From positions 124,001 through 188,000 of the forward strand of contig NZ_SUNH01000008.1 of assembly GCF_005048265.1 (NCBI RefSeq): a stretch of 64,000 nucleotides of DNA, given 5' to 3'. A program made the position numbers and the translations under genes. Positions within the stretch are counted from its first letter, which is position 1, and each line of letters begins with the position of its first letter. This document shows positions 45,296 to 53,498 of this stretch, in pieces. The notes beneath the pieces were generated by a model, which was not told the DNA's origin, did not search any database, and saw only the letters and a list, made by a program, of their open reading frames with translations. This stretch comes from Paracoccus hibiscisoli. GTDB lineage: Bacteria > Pseudomonadota > Alphaproteobacteria > Rhodobacterales > Rhodobacteraceae.

Positions 45296-45835
45296 TCAGC
45301 CGTAGATCATCACCGGCGTGCCGAGCTGCAGCATCGCATAGACATCCTCTATTTCCTGGTCTGTCATAGCGATGCAGCCGGCAGTCCAGTCCCGGTTCTT
45401 TGGTGCAAGGACACGACCCTCGGGACCGCGACCGTGAAACATGATGTCGCCGCCGGCATTAAGGCCGAATTGCGCCGCATAGGCTTTGTCACGCTCGTTC
45501 GGGTATGAGATGCCCACGGACAGATGATACCGGCTACGGGGGTTGAAACGGTCTACGAAATACTGCCCCTCGGGCGTCTTTCCGTCCCCCTCGAACTGCT
45601 TGTGGCCGACCGGCTGATTGCCGAGCCCGAAATCATAGGATTTGAGGACCGTCTGACCGCTCAGCAGATGCATCCTGCGCTGTCCCTTCTGAACCACCAC
45701 CTGAGTCACTGGAGGGCCGGAGTAGCGCTTGAACTGAGGGATATCGGCTGTCCGGGTGCCCGATTTGGGACCCCCGCAAGCGGCAAGAGCCGCGATCAGT
45801 CCCAATGCGGCGTGGCGGCGGTTCAGGATGGTCAT
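45296..45835 (-). CDS. L,D-transpeptidase lipoprotein (YkuD domain)
   Basis: This 179-residue protein has a lipobox (LIAALAAC, lipidated Cys20) and a YkuD domain with His134 in DIMFHGRGPEG and catalytic Cys154 in DWTAGCIAMTDQEIEDVY. The family makes 3-3 cross-links in peptidoglycan or attaches proteins to it, or is a murein hydrolase of the DpaA type. It is the fifth gene of the minus-strand run SCO-PCu(A)C-SCO-DUF411-LDT, 31 bases after DUF411, which links wall cross-linking to the copper cluster. Confidence 0.88.
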   Translation of the reverse strand: MTILNRRHAALGLIAALAACGGPKSGTRTADIPQFKRYSGPPVTQVVVQKGQRRMHLLSGQTVLKSYDFGLGNQPVGHKQFEGDGKTPEGQYFVDRFNPRSRYHLSVGISYPNERDKAYAAQFGLNAGGDIMFHGRGPEGRVLAPKNRDWTAGCIAMTDQEIEDVYAMLQLGTPVMIYG

Positions 45836-45866
45836 TTGGGCGAGCTTTCAAAGCGTGTTGGCAAAA

Positions 45867-46334
45867 TCAGGCTGCAGGATAGCGCGTGAAGACCTCGGCA
45901 TTGCCATCCTTCCGGATCAACAGAACATCATAGGCCTCGCGTTTGCTTTCAGGTCCCATCCCGGGGCTGCCATACGGCATTCCGGGGACAGCAAGCCCCC
46001 TTGCGTCAGGGCGCTCGGCGAGCAGCTTGCGGATGTCGGCGGCTGGCACATGCCCTTCCAGGAAATAGCCATCGATCAGGCCGGTATGGCAGGACGAGAC
46101 CTCGACAGGAACGCCAAGATCCAGCTTGTGCTGCATGAGCAGCACGCCGAAACGCTCTTCGTGGGTCACCTCGAAGCCGTTGTCCTGCAGGTAGCGGGTC
46201 CACTGCTTGCAGCACTCGCATCCGGTGCCTTCGACCACATGGATCAGGTCTGTGCTCCTTGCGACAGCGAGCCGTGGCAACGCGCCTGCTACGGCAGCAG
46301 CGCATATCAAGGCGCGTCGGGTCATGGATGTCAT
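45867..46334 (-). CDS. DUF411 metal-binding protein
   Basis: This 155-residue exported protein begins with a signal peptide (ALICAAAVAGALPRLAVA). It contains the DUF411 signature GTGCECCKQWTRYLQ, the SSCHTGLIDGYFLEGHVPAADI centre and GLAVPGMPYGSPGM. The CxCC motif plus Met and His residues suit periplasmic copper binding, and the family is usually found in copper-resistance clusters. It lies three bases after the second SCO gene, so it is surely in the same operon. Confidence 0.88.
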   Translation of the reverse strand: MTSMTRRALICAAAVAGALPRLAVARSTDLIHVVEGTGCECCKQWTRYLQDNGFEVTHEERFGVLLMQHKLDLGVPVEVSSCHTGLIDGYFLEGHVPAADIRKLLAERPDARGLAVPGMPYGSPGMGPESKREAYDVLLIRKDGNAEVFTRYPAA

Positions 46335-46337
46335 ACT

Positions 46338-46964
46338 CTATCCCTCGTCGTTCAGCGCCTGCCGGATTTTCGGCACGGCGAATTGCGGGTCTTCATGGAG
46401 GTCGATGATGCTCGACAGGCGCCCGTCCGTGCCAAACACGAAGACGCCGGCTGTATGGTCCACCGTATAGTCGCCATCATCGCGCGGAACGCGGCGGTAG
46501 GTCACATCGAACGCCTGCGCGGCATGGGCAACCTCATCCGGCGTGCCGGTCAAGCCGGTGATGCGCGGATCGAAATTCGCCAGATAGTCGGCCAGCACTG
46601 CAGGGCTGTCGCGTTCGGGATCGACCGAGAACAGATGAACGGCAAGCCGGTCGGCATCGGGGCCAAGATCCTCCAGCCAGTCGCTGATGTTCAGGAGCGT
46701 CATCGGGCAGACGTCGGGGCACCAGGTGAAGCCGAAAAAGACGAGGCTCGGTGTGCCAATCCAGTCCTGGGGACGGACGGTTTCGCCTTCATGGCTGGTG
46801 AGTTGCCATGACATCGCGCCGAGATCGGCAGCGCGTATGCCGGATATAGCCGCCTGTTCTTGCTGCCACGGCAGATCACCGCTTCGCCATGCCCCGACGC
46901 CGAGCATCGTGCCCAGGACGAGTATCAGTCCGCCGCCTCCAAGGATCAGGGCGCGGGGGCGCAT
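46338..46964 (-). CDS. SCO1/SenC family copper chaperone (second copy)
   Basis: This 208-residue membrane-anchored thioredoxin-fold protein has an N-terminal helix (LILGGGGLILVLGTMLGVGAW), the copper-binding CxxxC motif FFGFTWCPDVCPMTLL and the distal His in GDYTVDHTAGVFVFG. SCO proteins deliver copper to the CuA site of cytochrome c oxidase and reduce its cysteines. Its start lies 18 bases inside the PCu(A)C gene, in another frame. A second SCO gene lies upstream in the operon; the two may serve different oxidases or copper and thiol roles. Confidence 0.9.
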   Translation of the reverse strand: MRPRALILGGGGLILVLGTMLGVGAWRSGDLPWQQEQAAISGIRAADLGAMSWQLTSHEGETVRPQDWIGTPSLVFFGFTWCPDVCPMTLLNISDWLEDLGPDADRLAVHLFSVDPERDSPAVLADYLANFDPRITGLTGTPDEVAHAAQAFDVTYRRVPRDDGDYTVDHTAGVFVFGTDGRLSSIIDLHEDPQFAVPKIRQALNDEG

Positions 46965-47425
46965 GGGGCTTCCCGTTCGCGGATGGAGACCACGTCGGTA
47001 TCGATCGTGAGGGTACCGGCATTCTGAAACTGAAGGGTCATGGGAAAGCTCTCTCCTTCCGTCAGCGCCTCGTTCAGGTCCATCAGCATGCCGTGATAGC
47101 TGCCCGGTGCCAGGCTGACGGTTTCCCCTGCGGCGATGGAAATCTGATCTGCGTGCGGCATGCTGGCCACCCCGTCCGACAGCACGGTCTCATGCAGCAT
47201 GGGCATGCCCGCCACGGGCGTCTCGATCCCGATCAGGCGGTCCTCGGTGCTGCCGTTGTTCTGAATGGTGACATAGAAGACCGCAGGACGCGCAGTGCCG
47301 ATGGTGGCACGGGACCAGGCGGCGCTGATGGAGAGGTCGCCCTGAGAAACCTCGGCGCATTCAGCATGTGCCATGGCCGGCAGGACGGCCGCCATTCCCA
47401 GGGTCGCGGCAATCAGTTTCAACAT
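46946..47425 (-). CDS. Periplasmic copper chaperone PCu(A)C
   Basis: This 159-residue exported protein (signal ending MAHAE) has the DUF461/PCu(A)C motif set of Met and His: MPMLHETVLSDGVASMPHAD followed by the distal GSYHGMLMDL. These residues bind Cu(I) and pass it with SCO to the CuA centre. It lies between the two SCO genes, overlapping the second by 19 bases and separated from the first by one base. Confidence 0.9.
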   Translation of the reverse strand: MLKLIAATLGMAAVLPAMAHAECAEVSQGDLSISAAWSRATIGTARPAVFYVTIQNNGSTEDRLIGIETPVAGMPMLHETVLSDGVASMPHADQISIAAGETVSLAPGSYHGMLMDLNEALTEGESFPMTLQFQNAGTLTIDTDVVSIREREAPCAPAP

Positions 47426-47426
47426 G

Positions 47427-48008
47427 TTACAGGCGTTCTTTCAGATCGGCGGTGATGTCGTCGGCAGGTGTTCCATAGGTATATTGGCGCAGCCAGTCAC
47501 CGCGGGGCCCGAGCAAAAACAGGCTGGAGCTGTGCGACATGGTGTAGCCCCCCGGCTGCGAGGCGTCGTTTTCCTGATCGTAGAAGACCTTGAAGCTTTC
47601 GACCGCCGCCTGTGTGGCTGCCTCGTCGCCGGCGAGTCCAAGGATGCTAGGATGAAACGCGGCCAGGTATTCGCTCAGACCGCTTTCGCGGTCACGGACC
47701 GGATCGACAGAAATGAACAGCGGCTGCACCTCATCCGCATCCGGGCCTAGATCCTCCATGACCTGAGCGACCTCCGACATGGTGGTTGGGCAGATATCCG
47801 GGCAATTGGTGAAGCCGAAGAACACCAGAAGATGCTTGCCCTCGAACTCCCCGGCCGTCCGGATCGCCCCGCTATCATCCGGCAGGCTGAACGCTGGCTG
47901 AAACGCGGCAACCTGCTCATGCTGGTCGGCCCGCCACAGCATCACGCTGCTACCGATGAGGGCTACCGGCACAGTCATCCAAAGGGCAACTCTGATCGTC
48001 TTCAGCAT
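47427..48008 (-). CDS. SCO1/SenC family copper chaperone (first copy)
   Basis: This 193-residue protein has an N-terminal membrane anchor (LWMTVPVALIGSSVMLW), the CxxxC motif FFGFTNCPDICPTTMSE and the distal His in YTMSHSSSLFLLG. It is the first gene of the copper operon and lies directly downstream of a MerR-type promoter (48032-48062). Function is copper delivery to cytochrome oxidase or thiol-disulfide exchange. It shares only the family core with the second SCO protein here, so they are not a recent duplication. Confidence 0.9.
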   Translation of the reverse strand: MLKTIRVALWMTVPVALIGSSVMLWRADQHEQVAAFQPAFSLPDDSGAIRTAGEFEGKHLLVFFGFTNCPDICPTTMSEVAQVMEDLGPDADEVQPLFISVDPVRDRESGLSEYLAAFHPSILGLAGDEAATQAAVESFKVFYDQENDASQPGGYTMSHSSSLFLLGPRGDWLRQYTYGTPADDITADLKERL

Positions 48009-48031
48009 CTACACGTTCCATCATTTGGGCT

Positions 48032-48062
48032 GCCCTAGCACCTCTAGCCACATGAGGTTCAA
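48032..48062 (-). promoter_or_regulatory. MerR-type promoter of the SCO/PCu(A)C operon
   Basis: On the minus strand TTGAAC (48062-48057) and TAGGGC (48037-48032) are separated by 19 bases. The spacer contains an interrupted dyad (CTCATGTGGCTAGAGG). A 19-base spacer with a dyad is the hallmark of promoters untwisted by metal-bound MerR-family activators. Confidence 0.6.
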
Positions 48063-48094
48063 GCACCTTCCGCATGTCTCACGGTTTTGTCAGT

Positions 48095-48757
48095 TCAGCT
48101 AATCCCAGCCACCGCGCTGCTGACAGCATCCCTCAAGGCTTCCGCGCTGAGATTGGTCAGTGGTTTGCCATCCAGGAAGAAGGTCGGTGTGGCCCGCACG
48201 CCCATCGTCTGCATATCCGCCATATCCTGATTCAGGATGGCCGTCGTATCGGGGTGAAGCCGGTCCGATTGTGCCTTTTCCAGATCCAGACCTACGGCAC
48301 CGGCGATACGCCACGCACGGTCGAGATCGGGCGCTCCATGGATTGCCCATTCCGGTTGCTTTTCGAACAGCGCATCCAGCACCGGCTCGAACTTTTCCTG
48401 TCGGCGCGCTGCTTCGAGAATGCGCACCGCCTCGTCCGAGCCTTCGTGGAAGGGGGTATAGCGCAGCACGACCCGCAACTGCGTGGGGTATTGCTGGAGC
48501 AGATCCTCGATCACCGGGTGAAAAGCTCGGCAGGCCTCACAAGAGGGATCGAAAAACTCGACCAATGTGACCGGTGCTTGCGCTGGCCCAAGAATGGGTG
48601 AGTAAGGCCGGATCAAGGCTTCGGGGTTCTGGGTCATTGCAGCGGCTGCGGCTGCCTGAGCCTCGGCCTCTTGCTGCTGGCGCAGATACCAGGCGCCACC
48701 GCCAAATACGGCAAGGGCGGCAGCAGAGGTTCCAAGCAGGACGGCACGACGATTCAT
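48095..48757 (-). CDS. DsbA-family thiol:disulfide oxidoreductase (copy 1)
   Basis: This 220-residue exported protein has a Tat/Sec-like N terminus (MNRRAVLLGTSAAALAVFGG) and a DsbA_4-type domain with active-site Cys73/Cys76 in FFDPSCEACRAFHP. The cis-Pro loop is RATPTFFLDGK. It introduces disulfides in periplasmic proteins. Its ATG overlap with dsbB (stop/start ATGA) pairs it with its re-oxidant. A close paralogue with the same residue numbering is encoded at 57270-57929. It belongs to the first dsbA-dsbB-ICMT-ATPase module, which is truncated. Confidence 0.9.
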   Translation of the reverse strand: MNRRAVLLGTSAAALAVFGGGAWYLRQQQEAEAQAAAAAAMTQNPEALIRPYSPILGPAQAPVTLVEFFDPSCEACRAFHPVIEDLLQQYPTQLRVVLRYTPFHEGSDEAVRILEAARRQEKFEPVLDALFEKQPEWAIHGAPDLDRAWRIAGAVGLDLEKAQSDRLHPDTTAILNQDMADMQTMGVRATPTFFLDGKPLTNLSAEALRDAVSSAVAGIS

Positions 48758-49182
48758 GAGCGAGATCCTTTCAAGTTCAGAAGGCAAAGGCCGATGGCGA
48801 AAAAGGCCGCAGCCGAGAGGTAGGGGATAGGCAGGCCCATGATCGACATCTGCGCCTTGTCGGAGCAGGACGGCCCGGTTTCAGTGCAGGGGGTGATGGC
48901 CTCCGGGATCAGCCCCAGATAGAGGCCGGAATGCCAGATCGCGATGACAAGCCCGATGATGACAAGCGGCATGGCATAAGCACGGCCCCGATCATCGCCC
49001 CGCCATAGGGCGACGCCCAGGATGACCGTCAGGGGGAACATGGCGATGCGCTGATACCAGCACAGGGTGCAAGGCATCTGACCCATGACTTCGCCGATGA
49101 ACAGGGCACCAAGGGTCGCCGTCAGGGCCAGCAGGAATGCCAGCATCATGGCAGCCTCAGCGCGGGAAGATATATCACGCAT
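48754..49182 (-). CDS. dsbB: Disulfide bond formation protein B (copy 1)
   Basis: This 142-residue membrane protein has four hydrophobic helices, the periplasmic pair in GQMPCTLCWYQRIAMFP and a second pair in AITPCTETGPSCSDKAQ. It re-oxidises DsbA and passes electrons to quinone. Spacing and overlap with dsbA show a dedicated pair. Similar to the copy at 57926-58363 along its whole length. Confidence 0.92.
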   Translation of the reverse strand: MRDISSRAEAAMMLAFLLALTATLGALFIGEVMGQMPCTLCWYQRIAMFPLTVILGVALWRGDDRGRAYAMPLVIIGLVIAIWHSGLYLGLIPEAITPCTETGPSCSDKAQMSIMGLPIPYLSAAAFFAIGLCLLNLKGSRS

Positions 49183-49257
49183 GTTTCGTCTCGTTCTCGC
49201 AGATCAAAGAAAAATGCCGGCAAACTCGGTGGAGGGAGAAGGCAGGTCGTGAGGTGC

Positions 49258-49872
49258 TCATGGACGGCCCAGCCTGATCCAGCGAGGAACCTCGGCGCTC
49301 CATCTGCGGTACTCTGCGCCATGAGCAGACAGGAGAATGCGTTCCTCTGTCCGAACCTGCACGCTGGCTGAGGTGATGAAGAGAAAAAACGCCACGAGCG
49401 TCGGCACTGAAGGAATTGCGAACACCATGCCGGCCAGCAGTAGTCCCTGGCCCATGAATGTGGGGTTGCGGCTGAGGCGGAAGAGGCCATGCCTGATCAG
49501 GGCGCTGCTATCGCCCTGAGTGACACCAACCCGCCACGATGCCCCCATGGACATCTGCGCGGCGAAAGCCAGCATCGCACCTGCTGCCACAAGAATTGCC
49601 CCCACAGATCCTACTACATGATACCGGCCTTCCGACCAAAACGGGTCGAGCTGGTGCAACGGTGAGAATACCAACCACAATAGCGGTCCGAGAAGCGCCA
49701 AGGCGAAGGCCAGGCGAAACCCGAAGGCAGCAAGGCGCCCGGCACCGCGAGCCTTCCCGAACAGCCAGACCGACCGCCCGGCAGCGCGGGCGGCTTCTGT
49801 GGTGCCCCAGGCAAAGAAGACCAGGTAAGTCACTGTGATGCCGAGGCTGATCCAGCCTGCCTGTCCAAGCAT
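49258..49872 (-). CDS. Isoprenylcysteine carboxyl methyltransferase-like membrane protein (copy 1)
   Basis: This 204-residue protein has about five hydrophobic segments and an ICMT/PEMT-like C-terminal SAM-binding region (ALIRHGLFRLSRNPTFMGQGLLLAGMVF, then VRTEERILLSAHGAEYRRW). Bacterial members of this family are often found beside heavy-metal ATPases but their substrate is not established. The start lies one base after the stop of the truncated ATPase. A paralogue is at 58832-59455. Confidence 0.85.
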   Translation of the reverse strand: MLGQAGWISLGITVTYLVFFAWGTTEAARAAGRSVWLFGKARGAGRLAAFGFRLAFALALLGPLLWLVFSPLHQLDPFWSEGRYHVVGSVGAILVAAGAMLAFAAQMSMGASWRVGVTQGDSSALIRHGLFRLSRNPTFMGQGLLLAGMVFAIPSVPTLVAFFLFITSASVQVRTEERILLSAHGAEYRRWSAEVPRWIRLGRP

Positions 49873-49873
49873 G

Positions 49874-50431
49874 TCAGCTTTCCCTCGTGGGATCGAAGGC
49901 CAGCAGCCGCAATGCGTTCAGCGTCACCAGAACCGTCGCGCCGGTATCGGCCAGAATAGCGATCCAAAGCCCGGTGATGCCGAAGACCGTCGTCACCAGA
50001 AAGACCACCTTCAGTCCAAGGGCCAAGGTGACGTTCTGCCGGATATTGCCCATCGTCGCCCGTGACAGCCGAATGAGGGCGGGTGCATCGGTGACGCGGT
50101 CGCGCAGGATCGCACCGTCGGCCGTTTCCAGCGCCACATCCGTCCCAGACCCCATCGCGATACCGACATGCGCCTCCTTCAAGGCCGGCGCATCATTGAT
50201 GCCGTCGCCGATCATCATCACGCGGCCTTCGCGGTTCATCGCCCGGATCGCAGTGAGTTTGTCCTCGGGCATCATGCTTGCCCGGAAATCGAGCCCAAGA
50301 CCTTTGGCGATGGCGGCTGCGGTGCGGGGATTATCGCCCGTCAGCATGGTTGCGCCGAGGCCGATTGCAGCCAGTTGCTTGATGGCCGCTGCAGCATCGC
50401 TGCGCGGCTCATCCCGCATCGCGATCACTCC
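49874..50431 (-). pseudogene. P1B-type metal ATPase, C-terminal fragment
   Basis: Only the last about 185 residues remain: IAMRDEPRSDAAAAIKQLA, the TGDNPRTAAAIA and GDGINDAPAL hinge motifs and the final two helices with ILADTGATVLVTLNALRLL. These match the complete ATPase at 59460-61724 closely. The fragment starts exactly where a 38-base Tn3-family end begins (50432), so the transposon cut the gene and the 5' part was lost. The phosphorylation site and membrane channel are absent, so it is inactive. Confidence 0.88.
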
Positions 50432-50469
50432 GGGGTCTGATGCCGGAGGGGGCAGAATCCTACGCTAAG
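50432..50469 (+). repeat. Tn3-family terminal inverted repeat (single end)
   Basis: The 38-base segment starts GGGGTCTGATGCCGG and ends CCTACGCTAAG, the standard length and termini of Tn3-family ends. It abuts the truncated ATPase and overlaps the last bases of the resolvase gene. No matching second end was found in the window. Confidence 0.75.
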
Positions 50470-51052
50470 GCTTAATTTTTGGGGAATTTCGCTGCAGCGT
50501 TCTGTAGACGGTCGGTCTTGAGACAGAGAAGAGCTCAGCTAGATCGCTGATGGAATATTCGCCGGAGGCGTGCATCCGGCTCAGTTCTTTTTGTTGTTTT
50601 TCCGAGAGTTTCGGCTGCTTTCCCCGGAGTTTGCCCTTGGCGCGGGCGATGGCCATACCTTCGCGGGTGCGCATGCGGATGAGGTCGGCCTCGAACTCGG
50701 CGAAGGTGGCGAGGATGTTGAAGAACATCTTTCCCATCGGGTCGGTCGGATCGTAGACCGATGCGCCGAGGGCAAGCTTGACGCCCTTCTTTTCCAACTG
50801 TTCCGCGATGGCCCGTGCGTCGGGGACCGAGCGCGCGAGGCGGTCAAGCTTCGGCACGACAAACACGTCGCCTGCGCGCACGGCGGCGAGGGCCTGGGCG
50901 AGACCGGGCCGGTCGCGGTTCGTGCCGGTCAGACCGTGATCTGTGTAGATGCGGTCTTCGGTGACCCCAAGCTCTGCAAGGGCAGCACGCTGCGCCGTCA
51001 GATCCTGACGATCGGTGGAGCAGCGGGCATAGCCAATTTTGATCGCGGTCAT
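50465..51052 (-). CDS. tnpR: Tn3-family serine resolvase
   Basis: This 195-residue recombinase has Ser12 in IGYARCSTDRQDLTAQR, the RLARSVPDARAIAEQLEKKG helix, the EFEADLIRMRTREG segment and a C-terminal HTH (SISDLAELFSVSRPTVYRTL). It resolves cointegrates at a res site, which probably lies just upstream. The stop falls inside the terminal repeat, as in many Tn3-type elements. No tnpA is present, so the element is a remnant. Confidence 0.9.
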   Translation of the reverse strand: MTAIKIGYARCSTDRQDLTAQRAALAELGVTEDRIYTDHGLTGTNRDRPGLAQALAAVRAGDVFVVPKLDRLARSVPDARAIAEQLEKKGVKLALGASVYDPTDPMGKMFFNILATFAEFEADLIRMRTREGMAIARAKGKLRGKQPKLSEKQQKELSRMHASGEYSISDLAELFSVSRPTVYRTLQRNSPKIKP

Positions 51053-51130
51053 GCCGAGAGTGTACGGATAAGGGGTGGCATATGCGAATCAAATCGTACC
51101 ATCTATACGAGATATGATGGAGTGTGGTTT
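51053..51130. promoter_or_regulatory. Candidate res site of the Tn3 remnant
   Basis: The stretch upstream of tnpR contains short dyads, notably ACCATCTATACGAGATATGATGG, and AT-rich repeats similar to resolvase sub-sites. Sub-site limits were not resolved. Confidence 0.4.
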
Positions 51131-51507
51131 CCATACCGTTCTCAACTCTCTCGCCCCATGTCCGCTCACCGATCCCCTTACGGACGCGTCAAGGGGTGCG
51201 GGCCGAGTTTGTCGTTTTTCACAAATAAGTTCAGCAGCCTGTCACAGACGGTTCAGTGAACGGCCGCAGCGTCGAAGCAGCCGTTCGCGCAGATCGCAGC
51301 GAACGGCTTGAGGGAGCCCTTTTTGACGAATGCTGCCGAGCGACTGAACGGCCGCTTCGGCGGACCCGCAGCTTAGCGAGGTGTTCTCCGTTCGGGTCTA
51401 GACATACTCCGTAATGCGTTTCAACAAGGCGACACCGGCACCTGATAGAACGCCGCAAGAAGACGTAAGCTCTTGACGACGCCCGGTGTCGAGCGGGTGG
51501 GGTCCTG
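51131..51507. other. Gene-free stretch downstream of the multicopper oxidase
   Basis: No coding region is supported. It contains the near-repeat GAACGGC motif several times (51255-51355), typical of intergenic or mobile junk DNA. A CTTAGCG at 51372 recalls the inner end of the Tn3 repeat but the rest does not match. Confidence 0.4.
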
Positions 51508-53019
51508 TTATGTGACCGTAAACTGCCCCATCATGCCCGCATCCTCGTGTTCGAGGATGTGGCAGTGATACATGAATGGTGTCTCTTCCGAAGCCAGCTT
51601 GTCGAACCTCAGCAAGATTTCGGTCGGACCCTGCACACGGACAACATCTTTCCAACCGATCTGCGCCGAGTCGACCGGCCGCCCGTTCTGACTCACGACC
51701 CGAAAGGAAGTCCCGTGAACGTGGAAGGTGTGCCGCATCATCATGTCGGCATTAATGCGCCAAAGCTCGGTTTCGCCTGCGCGGACGGTCTCATCAATGC
51801 GATCCATGACGTAAGGTGCACCGTTGATCCCCATCGTCTGGCCGCCGCCGCGCATCATGCCCCCGGTGTGCATGTTGAGGGTGAAATTGCGCCTGCGGAC
51901 CGGATCGCCGAGTGCGGGCGCATCCGAAGGCAGCGAGGTGGGCAGGCGGGTGGGGCCGGCGGGCGCAGCTTCGCCTACATCAAACGACATGATCTCGAGC
52001 GGCGCACCACTGTTTCCATCCATCCCCATCATGCCGCGGTCGCCCATCATGCCTCTATCGCCCATCATCATGGAGCCGCCCCTGTCACCCATCATGCCCC
52101 CGTTCATCACGCCATTCATCCCGATGTCGCGCGAGACAAGAGAAACAGGTGACCGGTCCGAGAATTCGACCACGATCTCGGCCCGTTCGGCACCGTCGAG
52201 TTGCAGGCTGGCCATGGCAAGAGGGCGGGCCAGAAGGCCGCCGTCACTCGCGACCTGGTGGAATTGCCTGCCGTCGGTGAAACGGAAATCATACACGCGC
52301 GCATTCGACGCGTTCAGGATACGCAGGCGTACCAGACCCGCCGGAACTGTAAGCTTGGGACGGATCACACCGTTGACGAGGATCTGGTCCCCCTGGAACC
52401 CATGCATCCGATCCATCATGCCAAGACTATAGATCATGCGGCCTGACCGATCGAAGCGTCGATCCTGCACGATGAGTGGAAAATCGTTCACGCCATAGTC
52501 GTGCGGCAGTGGATCGTCGATCTCGGGGTCGTCGATGACAATCATGCCCGCCAACCCGCGATATACCTGCGGGCCTGTTCGCCCGTGAACATGGCTGTGA
52601 TAAAACAGCGTTGCCGCCGGGTGATCGACCGGTAATTCCGGCGCCCAGGTCTCGCCCGGGCCGAAAGCAAGTTGCGGCCCACCGTCGAGATAGCCCGGCA
52701 CGTGCATGCCGTGCCAGTGAGCAGTGATCGGTTCATCGAGACGGTTCATGACACTTATGTTTGCGGTGCGCCCGCGCCGGAACCGCAGCAGCGGTCCGAG
52801 GTAATCCTGGGAGTAGCCCCAGGTCTCCGACGTCGCGCCTCCGGTGAACTCGCGTGTTCCGCGTATCGCATCGAGTGTGTTGCCTGCGCCGGGGCCGATC
52901 TCCATAACCTCCGGTATCGGCAAAGGCGCGCCGGGTTCGGCGGCCCATGCCCGGCTGATATTAAGTGCTGGGGTTGCGAGCGAGGCTGCGGCTAGGCTAA
53001 GGAACTTTCGGCGTCTCAC
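51508..53019 (-). CDS. Periplasmic multicopper oxidase (CueO/CopA-like) with a methionine-rich insert
   Basis: This 503-residue protein has a twin-arginine-like leader (MRRRKFLSLAAASLATPAL) and three cupredoxin domains. The four copper-ligand motifs are HWHGMH (101-106), HSHVHG (141-146), HTFHVHG and HCHILEHEDAGMM, covering type 1, 2 and 3 sites. Residues 301-333 are a Met-rich loop with repeated MMGDRG units, suited to catching Cu(I) as in CueO. It oxidises Cu(I) to Cu(II) in the periplasm and so protects from copper. It stands apart from the SCO operon. Confidence 0.92.
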   Translation of the reverse strand: MRRRKFLSLAAASLATPALNISRAWAAEPGAPLPIPEVMEIGPGAGNTLDAIRGTREFTGGATSETWGYSQDYLGPLLRFRRGRTANISVMNRLDEPITAHWHGMHVPGYLDGGPQLAFGPGETWAPELPVDHPAATLFYHSHVHGRTGPQVYRGLAGMIVIDDPEIDDPLPHDYGVNDFPLIVQDRRFDRSGRMIYSLGMMDRMHGFQGDQILVNGVIRPKLTVPAGLVRLRILNASNARVYDFRFTDGRQFHQVASDGGLLARPLAMASLQLDGAERAEIVVEFSDRSPVSLVSRDIGMNGVMNGGMMGDRGGSMMMGDRGMMGDRGMMGMDGNSGAPLEIMSFDVGEAAPAGPTRLPTSLPSDAPALGDPVRRRNFTLNMHTGGMMRGGGQTMGINGAPYVMDRIDETVRAGETELWRINADMMMRHTFHVHGTSFRVVSQNGRPVDSAQIGWKDVVRVQGPTEILLRFDKLASEETPFMYHCHILEHEDAGMMGQFTVT

Positions 53020-53097
53020 AGTGATACTCCGTCATTGGAAGGGTTGCATCGTCCCAACCGAGGCCGAGCAAATATCGCGATAGCGCTCGCACCGGTG

Positions 53098-53484
53098 TTA
53101 GGCCCGAAGCGGGAGACCCGCGTCTTTCCAGCCCGCCAGACCCCCTTCGATTACAGCGGTGTCATAGCCCATCTGGCGCAGGCTGTCGGCGGCAAGGGCC
53201 GCGCGTGCGCCGGACGCACAGAGAACGTGAACACGGCCCGTGCCATCGCGTTTCGCGGCCAAAGCCTCGTTCGCCTTGCCGGTCTCGGGATCGGCCTGTG
53301 CTTCGACCAACCCGCGCGGGATGTGGATCGCGCCTTCGATTGCGCCGTCGCTCTTCAGCTCTGCCGTTTCACGCACGTCGAGGATGACATCTCCCTGCGC
53401 CATCGCTCTGTGCGCGTCAGCGGGAGCGATTCCATCGACGCGCGATCTTGCGTCCGCGACGAGGTCTTTCATGGACTTGTTCAC
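53098..53484 (-). CDS. Rhodanese-like sulfurtransferase
   Basis: This 128-residue single-domain rhodanese has DVILDVRETAELKSDGAIEGA and the active-site loop VHVLCASGARAALAA with the catalytic Cys. The GTG at 53484 has GGAG eight bases upstream and is a better start than ATG 53472. It transfers sulfane sulfur to thiophilic acceptors. It lies 14 bases after the persulfide dioxygenase-like gene and belongs to the same sulfur operon. Confidence 0.88.
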   Translation of the reverse strand: MNKSMKDLVADARSRVDGIAPADAHRAMAQGDVILDVRETAELKSDGAIEGAIHIPRGLVEAQADPETGKANEALAAKRDGTGRVHVLCASGARAALAADSLRQMGYDTAVIEGGLAGWKDAGLPLRA

Positions 53485-53498
53485 GATCCTTTCTCCTT

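Noticed and set aside
44773-45369. 198-codon plus-strand frame
   Set aside because: It runs antisense through the small membrane protein and the L,D-transpeptidase end and crosses relic DNA; no protein-like pattern.
51372-51403. Possible second Tn3-family end (CTTAGCGAGG...GGGTCT)
   Set aside because: Only scattered agreement with the 38-base end at 50432; spacing and outer bases do not fit.
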